Below the pieces are notes generated by a model, which was not told where the DNA came from, searched no databases, and saw nothing but the letters and a program-made list of their open reading frames with translations. A stretch of 40,987 nucleotides of DNA. Origin: Gammaproteobacteria bacterium (GTDB lineage Bacteria; Pseudomonadota; Gammaproteobacteria; Steroidobacterales; GCA-2729495). The position numbers and the translations under genes are program-made. This document shows positions 31,801 through 40,904 of the stretch, one piece after another. Numbering within the stretch: position 1 is the first letter of the stretch; the number at the start of each line of letters is the position of its first letter. Location of the stretch: positions 1 to 40,987 of the forward strand of contig JAJFJS010000136.1 in assembly GCA_021773815.1 (NCBI GenBank). The letters are read 5' to 3'.

Positions 31801-33310
31801 CAGCCAACGATCAGGGAAGGTTATTTTGCTTGGTTTCGACGGTATGGATTTCGACCTGACGAGCACTCTGATCGAGCAGGGGAAACTTCCGAACCTTGAG
31901 AAGTTAAGCAGGAAGGGAGTATTTGCACCGCTATTGTCGGTATTTCCGGCAGACTCCATACCATCCTGGATTACGACCTTCACGGGCAAGGATCCGTCAG
32001 ACCATGGCATTCTCGATCACGTCAACTATCTTTTGGGTGATCAGGATGAGGCGAAGATCGACACATCGGTTTTTCATCAGAAAACGTTCTGGGATGAGAT
32101 TGGCAGCAAGTCCGGTTCCAGGGTTTGCATCATCAATCCCTTTATGGCGTATCCGGCATGGCCGGTGAATGGTGTCATGGTCAGCGGTCCTGCCTTTATC
32201 GCGGGTGATATTCAGGTTTCCGACGAGACTTCGATCGGTGATCTCAAGATCCCGGATAGTATCGGCGGACTGGAAGACCTGCCGGGTAAGGCCACGATGC
32301 GTCCGTTCCTTGATAAAGCAATGCAGGATACGAGGGACGAGGCGGCCTTCGGCCTGGGAATGCTTGAGAAAAATCAGCCTGATCTTTTCTTCCAGACCTT
32401 TCTCGCCTCGGATCGGGTGCAGCACTTTCTCTGGCGCTACTGCGATGCGGAGGATCCTACCTATCCGGGTCAATCCGACGTTGATCAGGGGATTGAAGAA
32501 TATTTCTCGGTTGCTGACAAAGTGATCGGCGATTTCATGGAGAGGCTGGATGAGAACGACATACTTCTGGTGATGAGCGATCATGGCCACGGAATGCGGT
32601 GCACGCACTGTTTTAATTTTAACGAGTACTTTCGGCGTCAGGGGTACCTGAAAAGTACATCGGGAGGACGGCGCATCAGCAGTAAGGTGGTGATCGAGAA
32701 GCTGAAGAACCGGGTTCTCCGCTTCATGAACGATCATGATCTGGAGGACTATATCAGTAAGATCGCAAAATTGGTGCCTAATGCGCAAGCCTTGAAAAAA
32801 GGCACACATATTGCGAATTATTCTGACAGTCAGGCCTATGCGCCGGATTTTGCCGGTACCAATCCGTTTGGAGGTGTCTGTATCAATCGGGATAAGGTCG
32901 ATGACTATGAGGCGTTCAGGACGCAGTTGATCGATGAACTGGAGCGGGTGACCTACCAGGGGCAGCCCGTATTCAGATGGATAAAGCCGCGTGAATCGAT
33001 GTACTGCGGGCAGCATATCGATAGCTATCCGGATCTCCTCTACGAGATGATCCCGAGCCTTGGCACCGGGTTCTCAATGCATACCGACCTGTTCACCATT
33101 AATCCAACGCACAAGAAGATAAGTGGAGGGCATAAGAAATACGGGATTTTCTTTGGCGCCGGCCCAGGCCAGTGGGATGTGGTAACGAGCGATTGCAAGA
33201 TTACCAATATGTACAAGACGCTGCTGACGCTATTCGGGGTGGATGACGACAACTCACGAACTGTGAGTTTCTTCCACCGAAAATCTCCGGCCGAATCGCC
33301 CACGAACTGA
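31790..33310 (+). CDS. Alkaline-phosphatase-superfamily phosphodiesterase/phosphatase
   Basis: This 506-aa protein of the type I phosphodiesterase/nucleotide pyrophosphatase group starts VILLGFDGMDFDL, giving metal ligand Asp17. The nucleophile region PADSIPSWITTFTGKDPSDHGI puts Ser56 at the nucleophile position (Thr in most relatives). MSDHGHGM holds the other metal ligands. It has no signal peptide, so it acts in the cytoplasm or on the inner face of the membrane, unlike many relatives. It overlaps the kinase-like gene by 11 bp, suggesting the two act on the same phosphorylated intermediate. Substrate unknown. Confidence 0.85.
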   Translation: MSDNSQRSGKVILLGFDGMDFDLTSTLIEQGKLPNLEKLSRKGVFAPLLSVFPADSIPSWITTFTGKDPSDHGILDHVNYLLGDQDEAKIDTSVFHQKTFWDEIGSKSGSRVCIINPFMAYPAWPVNGVMVSGPAFIAGDIQVSDETSIGDLKIPDSIGGLEDLPGKATMRPFLDKAMQDTRDEAAFGLGMLEKNQPDLFFQTFLASDRVQHFLWRYCDAEDPTYPGQSDVDQGIEEYFSVADKVIGDFMERLDENDILLVMSDHGHGMRCTHCFNFNEYFRRQGYLKSTSGGRRISSKVVIEKLKNRVLRFMNDHDLEDYISKIAKLVPNAQALKKGTHIANYSDSQAYAPDFAGTNPFGGVCINRDKVDDYEAFRTQLIDELERVTYQGQPVFRWIKPRESMYCGQHIDSYPDLLYEMIPSLGTGFSMHTDLFTINPTHKKISGGHKKYGIFFGAGPGQWDVVTSDCKITNMYKTLLTLFGVDDDNSRTVSFFHRKSPAESPTN

Positions 33311-33331
33311 GGTCACGTAAGAATGAGAGCT

Positions 33332-33355
33332 GCCAGACCACTGGAAGCGTCTGGC
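33332..33355. terminator. Hairpin between convergent genes
   Basis: GCCAGAC (33332-33338) pairs with GTCTGGC (33349-33355) across a 10-nt loop in the short gap between the phosphatase and the minus-strand glycosyltransferase. It could terminate both transcripts. T-runs are weak. Confidence 0.45.
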
Positions 33356-33385
33356 GATATTTCGTTACGCCACATTTTGTAAGTA

Positions 33386-34558
33386 TTAGTTGACAGCATC
33401 TTCGTAATCGTCAGCCATCTTGTCGGCCGAGAACCTGGACTCTACTATTTGCCTGGAAGCAGCGCCCATGGCCAATCGCGTATCCGGTTCCGTGAGATTG
33501 CGCAGCTTACTCGTGAGGCCGTCAATATCTCCCGGCGCATAGATATAACCGTTGACGCCTTCCTCTATCATTTCTCGCGCACCGCCTATGTCGGATAGTA
33601 CGACGGGCAGGCCCATGGCCATTGCCTCGAGCGCTGCATTAGAGAATGTTTCAACTGCAATCGAAGTCAATACGAATATGTCCATGGCCCGCAGCGCCGG
33701 TCGGACGTCATCTGTCATTCCTGTAAAGATAACCCGGGCCCCGATGTCCAGATTTTCCGCAAGCTCTGCTGTTTCGTTCATGGTCGGGCCCTCGCCCACG
33801 AACAGAATCCTGATATCGAGGCCGGAGTCCATGAGCGTTTTGCCTGCATGCAGCAGGTCGCCGTGTGCCTTTTCTGCTCTGAACTGAGCTACCATTCCCA
33901 GAACGATTGATTTTTCGGCGATATCGAGGCGTGCTCTGGCTTCCGTTCGTTGGTCGCAGTTTCTCGCTGTGGAGAATCGTGACAGGTCTACCCCGTTGTG
34001 AATGACTCGATAGTGCGTCTCATTGAGCAGGTAACGTTTTTTCCAGTCTCTCATCTGACCTTCGCTGCCGAAGATAAATCGATCGAGGCGGCGAATGATA
34101 GGCAGATAAATTGTCATCTTCAGCCGTTCATACCGATTTCTGAATAGGGATACATTAGAAGAACCCACCAGCAAAATGCCTTTTCGGAAATTTCTTGTGG
34201 CCAGAAAAGCGTATAGCATCGGATAAAGATTGACTGACCAGACAGTTCGTATTTCTTGTTCGACGATATAGCGCTCCAACCTTTTTATGAGCAACAAATC
34301 GAGTTTTCCCGTTCTGTCCAGATCAAGAGTCTGGATGTTTGGAGCCAAGGTATTCCTTAGGTCGTAATTCAGGTTCAGGAAGGCCAGATGGATGTTCCAT
34401 CCTCGATTTGCCAGAATATTTGCCGCTGCTATGGTCTTACGTTCAGAGCCGCCAACGCCAAGACTGTCGAGCAGAAATAGCCATCCGCCGCACTTTTTTT
34501 CGAGAGTGTTTTCTGGCCGTGTTTCTTTGGCGGCACTGGTTCTCGGCTCGGGAGGCAT
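33386..34558 (-). CDS. GT4-family glycosyltransferase
   Basis: This 390-aa GT-B enzyme has DSLGVGGSERKTIAAANIL in the N-terminal domain. Its donor domain has GMVAQFRAEKAHGDLLHAG, FVGEGPTMNETAELA and the E-x7-E motif in VETFSNAALEAMAMGLPVV. The ATG at 34558 was chosen because it lies 22 bp after the upstream stop; the longer frame would overlap the glycosidase gene. It is the last gene of a minus-strand block with the glycosidase and methyltransferase. Donor unknown. Confidence 0.85.
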   Translation of the reverse strand: MPPEPRTSAAKETRPENTLEKKCGGWLFLLDSLGVGGSERKTIAAANILANRGWNIHLAFLNLNYDLRNTLAPNIQTLDLDRTGKLDLLLIKRLERYIVEQEIRTVWSVNLYPMLYAFLATRNFRKGILLVGSSNVSLFRNRYERLKMTIYLPIIRRLDRFIFGSEGQMRDWKKRYLLNETHYRVIHNGVDLSRFSTARNCDQRTEARARLDIAEKSIVLGMVAQFRAEKAHGDLLHAGKTLMDSGLDIRILFVGEGPTMNETAELAENLDIGARVIFTGMTDDVRPALRAMDIFVLTSIAVETFSNAALEAMAMGLPVVLSDIGGAREMIEEGVNGYIYAPGDIDGLTSKLRNLTEPDTRLAMGAASRQIVESRFSADKMADDYEDAVN

Positions 34559-34580
34559 AAGTAAAAGATCTTCGTTGTGC

Positions 34581-36704
34581 CTAGGGGCGGTGTTCGAATG
34601 TGATGCCGGTAAGTGACATCGGAGGAAGGAGAACCTGAATCCTGCCCGGAAGCGCTTCGTCGAGGCGCGTCTTGGTGACCCGCACGTTATCCGGTTGATC
34701 GACTTCGATATTTGTTGCAAAAGGCGAGGTGCCGGTGAGTGACTCGATCGACGACACGCTGTATTCGGAAGAGTCGAGAATATCTATGGTCAGTGTAACC
34801 TCTCTGTCCATATGCTTATTGATGGCCAACGCATGAATTTCCCCGGTGGCGCCGTCTCTCGTGGTTATAGCGGTAACGGATCGGACGGGGCCTAGCCCCA
34901 AACCGACCTTTTGTACGGAAATATCTCCGAAGTATACCGTTCCGCTAAGGTTCCCGTGGCCCGAGACTCGTCGGGCGGTGATCCGAAAATTCCGATTATC
35001 GGCCCCGGTATAATAGTCTGCTGATACCGTCGACCATCCGTTCGTCGTTCCTGAGACATCAATGGCATTCGACTGGTAGTAATCGTGCTGCCAGCCACGT
35101 GCGCTGCCAACGGCGATTCCGACCTTCCCCCCGGCGATATCGACTGCACGAATCTTGACCGATACTCGGTAGTGTGTATCGGGTTCGGCTGCGATCGTTG
35201 CGTATGCGTGTCTGTAATTGGGGTCTGACTTGCCGTCAAAATGAATCGTGACAACACCGTTGTCCAGGGATTGCCGGAATCCGCGGGTCAGGGACGGTTT
35301 GAGCTTCCATCGGTGGCCGCCCTTTCGTTCTGCTGCAGTGGTCGAGGCTTTGTGCAGGTTTGGGTTCTCAGGCCGGGAGAGTCGGGGGGGTATATCCAGT
35401 CCTCCGGAAAACTCGAATCTGTCGGCCGCGATCCGGTGGTCCACGATCTCGTTACCGATATGTCGGTTGACTAACTCGTACATGAGCTGATCGGATTGCT
35501 TCGATATCGCCGTCGTTTCATCCTGTTCTGTCCAGACCATTCCCCAATGAGAATTCGCAAAAAGCCAGTAATTACTCATTGCCACGCCGTACTCTGGCCG
35601 CAGCATGATTCTGAGCATGTCTACGTTATGGATGGCATTGAATAGCGTAAATCTATAGGGAATGGGATCATTATGGCCATAGTTTCCATTGAATTCCGAG
35701 ACGATCAAAGGCGGCGTATCTGTCGTGCCATGGATAGATAAGATATGGCGGGTCGTAGCCAGAATCTCATCGAGCCTGGCATCGACCGACAGGGCCGCCA
35801 GCGCCACAGTATTGCCATTTACAGAGTTTCGCGCCGATCCGGGAAGTACTGGTAAATAGATATGGAGAATTCCGAAATCTATCTGGCCGTTGGATCCGGA
35901 GACAATGTCATGGTTCCATTTGTCCGCCGGGTTTCCGGAACTGCGCAGTTGCGCCCCCAGCATTATGGATCCATCCACGGAGGTCATGGCAGCCTTGGTT
36001 TGAAGGTAGCTGCGGATGTACTCCTGTCCCGAAATGTTTGTGTTGTAGGTCTCGTTGCCATACTCGAACCATCGGACAGTCCATGGCCGGGCATGACCGT
36101 CTGTGCGTCTGATCGCCGCCCAGTCGGTTTTTCCACCGGGACTCCCGGAATCTTCTGGTGCATTCAGGTATTCGACGAGGTCGGCTGCGTCCTGTTTCGC
36201 GTCGATGCCATACGGCAACGTTATTATCGGCTCGGCATCGAGCAAGGAGCAGATATGTAGAAATTCGGGAAGGCCAAATTTCTGATTCTTACGTTTTCTT
36301 GCAGGCCCGACAGCAGATTTCCATGAAAACATTTCCGCCTGCTTGCCGCCTGGCCAGCGAAGCGAGCGAATTCCAGCGGATCGAGCGGCCTCGATCAGGC
36401 GACTGTCCGGTTGTGCTGTACGTGCATCCCAGAGCCCGGCACCATCGACTCCATAACGTCCCCGCGGATCCTTATACTGATATGCCTTGATATTGTTACC
36501 AAAAAAATAAAGCGGTACCGAGCCTAGTCGGTTGCCAGAATCTATCTGAAGCCTTGCTTTTTCAGCCGCGTTCGTTGGCGATGACACGACGAAATATAGG
36601 ATTGGCAAAAATACCATTGCCAATCGGGTAAGCAGAACCGCTCGACCTTGATAGATGTTTTTAAAAGGATTGGGCGATGTCCGTCCGCTTATCTTCCGAT
36701 TCAT
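34581..36704 (-). CDS. Secreted GH51-like glycoside hydrolase with carbohydrate-binding insert
   Basis: This 707-aa protein has a signal peptide (LTRLAMVFLPILYFVVSSP, cut near TNA-AEK). The clan-A barrel shows RWPGG (116-120), a WFEYGNE acid/base motif (Glu218) and IVSEFNG with nucleophile Glu337, as in GH51 alpha-L-arabinofuranosidases. Residues of about 470-620 form a beta-rich module (DTHYRVSVKIRAVDIAGG onward) resembling a carbohydrate-binding domain; the C-terminal beta-sandwich follows. The predicted role is to trim or remodel a polysaccharide in the periplasm or outside the cell. True specificity is unknown. The ATG at 36704 gives a conventional signal peptide; 36743 is an alternative. 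Confidence 0.8.
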   Translation of the reverse strand: MNRKISGRTSPNPFKNIYQGRAVLLTRLAMVFLPILYFVVSSPTNAAEKARLQIDSGNRLGSVPLYFFGNNIKAYQYKDPRGRYGVDGAGLWDARTAQPDSRLIEAARSAGIRSLRWPGGKQAEMFSWKSAVGPARKRKNQKFGLPEFLHICSLLDAEPIITLPYGIDAKQDAADLVEYLNAPEDSGSPGGKTDWAAIRRTDGHARPWTVRWFEYGNETYNTNISGQEYIRSYLQTKAAMTSVDGSIMLGAQLRSSGNPADKWNHDIVSGSNGQIDFGILHIYLPVLPGSARNSVNGNTVALAALSVDARLDEILATTRHILSIHGTTDTPPLIVSEFNGNYGHNDPIPYRFTLFNAIHNVDMLRIMLRPEYGVAMSNYWLFANSHWGMVWTEQDETTAISKQSDQLMYELVNRHIGNEIVDHRIAADRFEFSGGLDIPPRLSRPENPNLHKASTTAAERKGGHRWKLKPSLTRGFRQSLDNGVVTIHFDGKSDPNYRHAYATIAAEPDTHYRVSVKIRAVDIAGGKVGIAVGSARGWQHDYYQSNAIDVSGTTNGWSTVSADYYTGADNRNFRITARRVSGHGNLSGTVYFGDISVQKVGLGLGPVRSVTAITTRDGATGEIHALAINKHMDREVTLTIDILDSSEYSVSSIESLTGTSPFATNIEVDQPDNVRVTKTRLDEALPGRIQVLLPPMSLTGITFEHRP

Positions 36705-36843
36705 TTTTTGTATGTTACCGGATTGACACGAAAATTCTAACACTTGATCGCTTCTTCTTCATGCGCGTACCTCGTCACGGGATAAGTCGCATGGCAAAAA
36801 ATTGGTCTTAATGTTTTGAACCATTTTTACAAATACCGAAATA

Positions 36844-37800
36844 CTAAAAGTCGCAGACCGAAGCCTGGATATATGCACCACTGATTAGCAAGTCTTCGTC
36901 GCAAATATCTCTAAATCGTTTAGCGAGCTCCAGCCTGGCAATCCCAGTATTGTTGATTACAGTCTGATCACAGATAATCTGAAATCCGCATTTACTCATA
37001 ATGCCGATATGCGTGGAATGTGGCACTCTATTTAAAATATACGCCTTTCTGCCCATCAATATTTTCCACGCGATATCAGATTTCCCCCAGTGGCCGTTCC
37101 ATTTTTCGGTATAGCCGTGGGATTTAAAATCGATTTGATGTGACATTAGCCCATCGGTTTTTAGCCATTCTCTCATTTTCTGATACGCAAACTGAACATT
37201 ATCGACATGTTCCATTACTGCTTGCGAGAAGATTAGATCAACCGAATTTCTTCGAATCAAGTCGGAGTTATACCAGGGAGCGATATAATAGATATTTATT
37301 GATTTTTGTTCCGGCGTATTTATGTTTTTCAGTGCAAATTTTATCGCCGCCAATCGTTGCGGGCTTAGTAGGCTGTCTATTCTTTCATCTGGAAGCAATT
37401 GAGTCGGGAATTCATATGAGGATAGGCTTGGCTTAATAACTGAGTATTCATTTTCGCTAGGTATGGGTTGTCTGTTTCTAAATAAAGAAACCAGTTCGTC
37501 CAAGATCTCAAGATTACGTGCATTATCCGAAAAGTTGATAATATCGAATGCATAATAATTATTCGCGCCGGTCAACATTGCCGCTATGCCAATTCCTAGC
37601 GAGTCTCCGGGGCCTAATTCAGCGATGGTGGGAAAGTGGCTTCTCCCTGTATGTTCGTTAAGCTTAACCAGGTGTCTGAGCCAGGCGGAGTAGCAGTATC
37701 TGGCGGATACGGAGCCTCCTGTTCCCCGTAATTTGGATATAATTTTGTCCATGCCGGGAACATATGTTAATAAGCTTCGTACGAGATGCCTTATGCGCAT
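36844..37800 (-). CDS. SAM-dependent methyltransferase
   Basis: This 318-aa protein has motif I AELGPGDSLGIGIA (60-73), followed by AFDIINF (84-90) and the later SQAVMEHV (near 195), the class I methyltransferase fold. GGAGG lies at ideal distance before the ATG at 37800. It probably methylates a sugar hydroxyl or carboxyl of the polysaccharide, given its place; this is inference. It is markedly AT-rich compared with the left part of the window and leads the minus-strand block with the glycosidase and GT4. Confidence 0.8.
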   Translation of the reverse strand: MRIRHLVRSLLTYVPGMDKIISKLRGTGGSVSARYCYSAWLRHLVKLNEHTGRSHFPTIAELGPGDSLGIGIAAMLTGANNYYAFDIINFSDNARNLEILDELVSLFRNRQPIPSENEYSVIKPSLSSYEFPTQLLPDERIDSLLSPQRLAAIKFALKNINTPEQKSINIYYIAPWYNSDLIRRNSVDLIFSQAVMEHVDNVQFAYQKMREWLKTDGLMSHQIDFKSHGYTEKWNGHWGKSDIAWKILMGRKAYILNRVPHSTHIGIMSKCGFQIICDQTVINNTGIARLELAKRFRDICDEDLLISGAYIQASVCDF

Positions 37801-38284
37801 ATTGCCTCCGTGTAAAGACTTGTTTCTTGGAACAAGTAACCTTAGCCCTTGAGCTGCATCGATTATGGGCAGCAAAAGCAGCATTATGGCGGGCTCGAAT
37901 TCTTCCGTCTACAAAATCCGCGATTGCTCGGTCTTCGCTGGGTTTTGCTCCAATACCATTGTCGGTTGACAAAAAGCTGTGTCTTGCGAATGTAATAGTG
38001 GGGCACGATAAAACCGATTTGGTCGCTGTAGACACACTGATGAGTTTGACTTAATGGTAATGACGAAGCTAATCCTGTTGAAGATGATGTCCGGATAAAA
38101 AATTTTGGTACCTGACGGAAAAGTGTAGAAGTTTGATAGGGAGCCAGAAATTTAGTTTGTTTTTGAGGTTCATGGGATCTGTTTTTCCGGCTAAGCTATT
38201 CAATGAGTTATTTTCAGTGACACTTTAGACGTAGCATTGGTCTATTTGGTTGCTCGATCGAATAGGTTTAGAAAAAGTTTCGGC
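37801..38284. other. AT-rich intergenic region
   Basis: No convincing gene was seen in about 480 bp between the methyltransferase start and the acyltransferase fragment. Open frames on either strand here lack recognisable motifs. The minus-strand promoter for the methyltransferase block must lie near the left end. The base composition is the most AT-rich of the window. Confidence 0.4.
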
Positions 38285-38413
38285 ATGAATGCGTCTCGCT
38301 ATCGTCCCTATATTGATGGATTGCGTGCAATCGCAGTACTCGGTGTCTTGTTTAATCACGTTGGAATAATGACTTTTAGTGGCCGGTATCTTGGTGTCCA
38401 TGTATTTATTTGA
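38285..38413 (+). pseudogene. 5' fragment of an acyltransferase gene
   Basis: An ATG at 38285 opens a 42-codon frame that ends at TGA (38411-38413). It matches the N-terminus of the intact acyltransferase at 38982 in about 31 of 42 residues (shared RYRP, IDGLRAIAVLGV, HVG, TFSG, GV), including the conserved His. The match stops at the TGA. Everything after the first membrane helix is missing, so this is a truncated second copy. Confidence 0.85.
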
Positions 38414-38981
38414 CCGCAGATAATTGCTACTAAGCTTAGAGTGCATTCGCTCCCATCGTCGGCTCGAGTTCCTTTAACAGGCGCAGAATCTGGTTTGCAA
38501 TTGTCGGGATGCAAATGGCCATTTTATAGTTATGTAAAGTTGTTGACCGTGGTCTATTTGCAGCTCCTAAACCTGGCTATGCCGGAAAATATTTACCATT
38601 GACTAAGAATACCGCCGGCGAATAGGCTGAATTAACATCGAGAATCTGGTGGTATACGTTTGCCAAATCAGGGAGCGAAGAAAGCCGCCAATGCGCGCAA
38701 CACAATCCTGCTAGAATTCTTCGCGCACCGTGATGGCCCGGAGCTGATAGTGGTCAGGAAACTTGAACGATCCGCAATAGTTTGCGACCCAAACGGGATA
38801 CGCTCTGCGCCAGTATGGCGGAGTTCGATGTGCCCGCTGCGCTCCATTCTGGCTCTCAGACGCGCGGTTTCACTGTCTCATACGTGGTTCGGCGATGCGA
38901 TTGGTTCGGCAAAGCGGGGGGGCGTACTTTGGCTTTGCTTGTTCGTTCGAAAATCATAACAATTGTCGGATTAATCACGTT
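38414..38981. other. Gene-free region between the acyltransferase fragment and the intact gene
   Basis: In 568 bp there is no supported gene. Short frames here have no family motifs. No insertion-sequence ends were recognised. It may be decayed coding DNA left when the upstream acyltransferase copy was disrupted. Confidence 0.4.
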
Positions 38982-40904
38982 ATGACGGCTCCCCGGTATC
39001 GGCCGGATATCGATGGACTTCGGGCAATCGCGGTGCTCGGGGTCGTTTTTTTTCATGTTGGAGCTAAGACCTTCAGCGGCGGATACATCGGAGTCGATGT
39101 GTTTTTCGTCATTAGCGGATTTCTGATTACCCGATTGATAAATGACGGGATCGTTCGCGGAGATTTTTCCTTCTCAAATTTCTATTTGCGACGTGCCCGT
39201 CGATTATTTCCTGCTCTGTTCTTTACGCTGGTCGCAACTTTATCAGTCGCCTCAGTCATCTTCCTTCCCCAGGATCTTGAGCGTTTCGGCGGCGCATTGC
39301 TCCACAGCATATTGTCGGTATCCAATTTCTATTTTTGGGGTGAGTCTGGTTACTTCGATACGGATGCACACCTAAAGCCACTTTTGCATACCTGGTCGCT
39401 AAGTGTCGAAGAGCAGTTCTACTTTGTATGGCCGACGATGTTGTCAATGTTGGTCTTACGTGGCGGGAAAAAAATAACCCAAGCATTCATTGTAATAAGC
39501 GGCGGGATAAGTCTTTACCTCTCAGTGCTATGGGTAGACATTGATCCGTCTGGTGCTTTTTATCTTCTGCCCTTCCGGGTGTTTGAATTTGCATTCGGTG
39601 CGATCATGGTATGGCTGGTGAACTTTCAGCCCCGGAATCAGCTGTATCTTGAGCCAATTTTGGTTATCGGACTCGTACTTGTTTTGTTCCCCATGGTGTC
39701 CTACACATCGGACACCGTTTTTCCAGGATTGAATGCCGTAGTCCCATGCTTTGGCACCGCGCTTTTGATCTACTCTGGTATGGCAAAATACGCTGGCCGA
39801 CTTCTCAGCAATCGACCGACTGTTGCGATCGGGATGATTTCCTATTCTCTATATCTGATTCATTGGCCTATTATTGTTTTCTTTGAGTACTATTTTCACC
39901 GTAACAAATTTGGGTTTGTGGGCATCTCTGCGATTGTCACTGCGGCGATTTTATGTGCGACTGTCATGTATTTTTTTGTCGAGAAGCCGTTTCGCAGGCC
40001 CGGCCGGAATGCCAAGAGTTTTTCGGCTCCCGCATTCGGCCTTGGGTGTGCCTTAAGCGCGCTCCTGCTCACATTGCCGGCGGCTTATCTCTGGGCAAAA
40101 AACGGCTGGGTGGAGCGCTTTCCGGATGAAGTCATTAGAGCTGTTGGGAACCCGAGAGACAAGCGAGATGAAACCTGGAAGTTGATTAACGCCGATGACT
40201 CCGTCGCACATCGATCTTTCACTTCGAATTCATCTAGAAAAATTCTTGTGGTTGGAGACTCCCACTCAAAAGATGTTTTTAATGCGCTCTATTTAAATTC
40301 CGAATTGATTCCGCATGCAGAAACTCGCCAGATGCAGCTTAATGACAGTTGTTTGTATCTTTTTTCAGACCGGCAACCGTCGGATGACATTCGCGGTCAG
40401 GAGGCAATGAAATGCAAAAAACAGGTAAAAGAATTCCTGACCAGTTCGTTGTACAAAGATGCAGATGTAGTTGTCCTTTCATCCCGATGGTCAGACGATA
40501 CTTTAGGGCGGATTCCTGATTTCGTCGGACAGATTAGATCGGATACAACTAGTGAGATCGTGCTACTGGGTCGAACGGCGGAGTTTGATAATGTTCCGGA
40601 CCTGATAGTGCGTAACGGTACATTAGAAAATATAGATAAATTGGTTGCTTCCCGCCGAAACAAGAAGTTGGATGCGCTCAATCAACGGCTTTTGGAATTG
40701 GCGAAGGAATTAGATATTCCTTATCTTGATAAGGTCTCCTTTGTTTGCTCGGAAGATCGCTTGGCATGCGATGCTCTGGATGAAGATGGGAATGTCTTAT
40801 TTTACGACTACGGGCATTGGACGCTTGAAGGCGCGAAGCTCTTCGGCAAAAACATGATTGGGTCGGCAGAGATTAAGCCGATTATCGGAACGAGTACGCG
40901 CTAG
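38982..40904 (+). CDS. Acyltransferase-3 (OafA/YrhL-like) with SGNH domain
   Basis: This 640-aa inner-membrane protein adds acyl (often acetyl) groups to extracytoplasmic sugars. The N-terminal acyltransferase-3 domain starts YRPDIDGLRAIAVLGVVFFHVG with the conserved His25, has about ten helices, and contains LLHTWSLSVEEQFY. The C-terminal periplasmic SGNH domain (about 380-640) has block I VVGDSHS (near 425) and the final block DYGHWT (Asp and His near 608-611), consistent with an active Ser-His-Asp site. The ATG at 38982 gives the usual family N-terminus, while the longer frame from 38895 does not. It sits at the EPS locus and probably O-acylates the polymer. Confidence 0.9.
   Translation: MTAPRYRPDIDGLRAIAVLGVVFFHVGAKTFSGGYIGVDVFFVISGFLITRLINDGIVRGDFSFSNFYLRRARRLFPALFFTLVATLSVASVIFLPQDLERFGGALLHSILSVSNFYFWGESGYFDTDAHLKPLLHTWSLSVEEQFYFVWPTMLSMLVLRGGKKITQAFIVISGGISLYLSVLWVDIDPSGAFYLLPFRVFEFAFGAIMVWLVNFQPRNQLYLEPILVIGLVLVLFPMVSYTSDTVFPGLNAVVPCFGTALLIYSGMAKYAGRLLSNRPTVAIGMISYSLYLIHWPIIVFFEYYFHRNKFGFVGISAIVTAAILCATVMYFFVEKPFRRPGRNAKSFSAPAFGLGCALSALLLTLPAAYLWAKNGWVERFPDEVIRAVGNPRDKRDETWKLINADDSVAHRSFTSNSSRKILVVGDSHSKDVFNALYLNSELIPHAETRQMQLNDSCLYLFSDRQPSDDIRGQEAMKCKKQVKEFLTSSLYKDADVVVLSSRWSDDTLGRIPDFVGQIRSDTTSEIVLLGRTAEFDNVPDLIVRNGTLENIDKLVASRRNKKLDALNQRLLELAKELDIPYLDKVSFVCSEDRLACDALDEDGNVLFYDYGHWTLEGAKLFGKNMIGSAEIKPIIGTSTR

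Noticed and set aside
31997-33016. 339-codon minus-strand frame opposite the phosphodiesterase gene
   Set aside because: The alkaline-phosphatase motifs lie on the + strand; the antisense protein has no motif or plausible start.
38660-38959. 99-codon + strand ORF before the acyltransferase
   Set aside because: No recognisable domain and no ribosome site; more likely part of decayed DNA.
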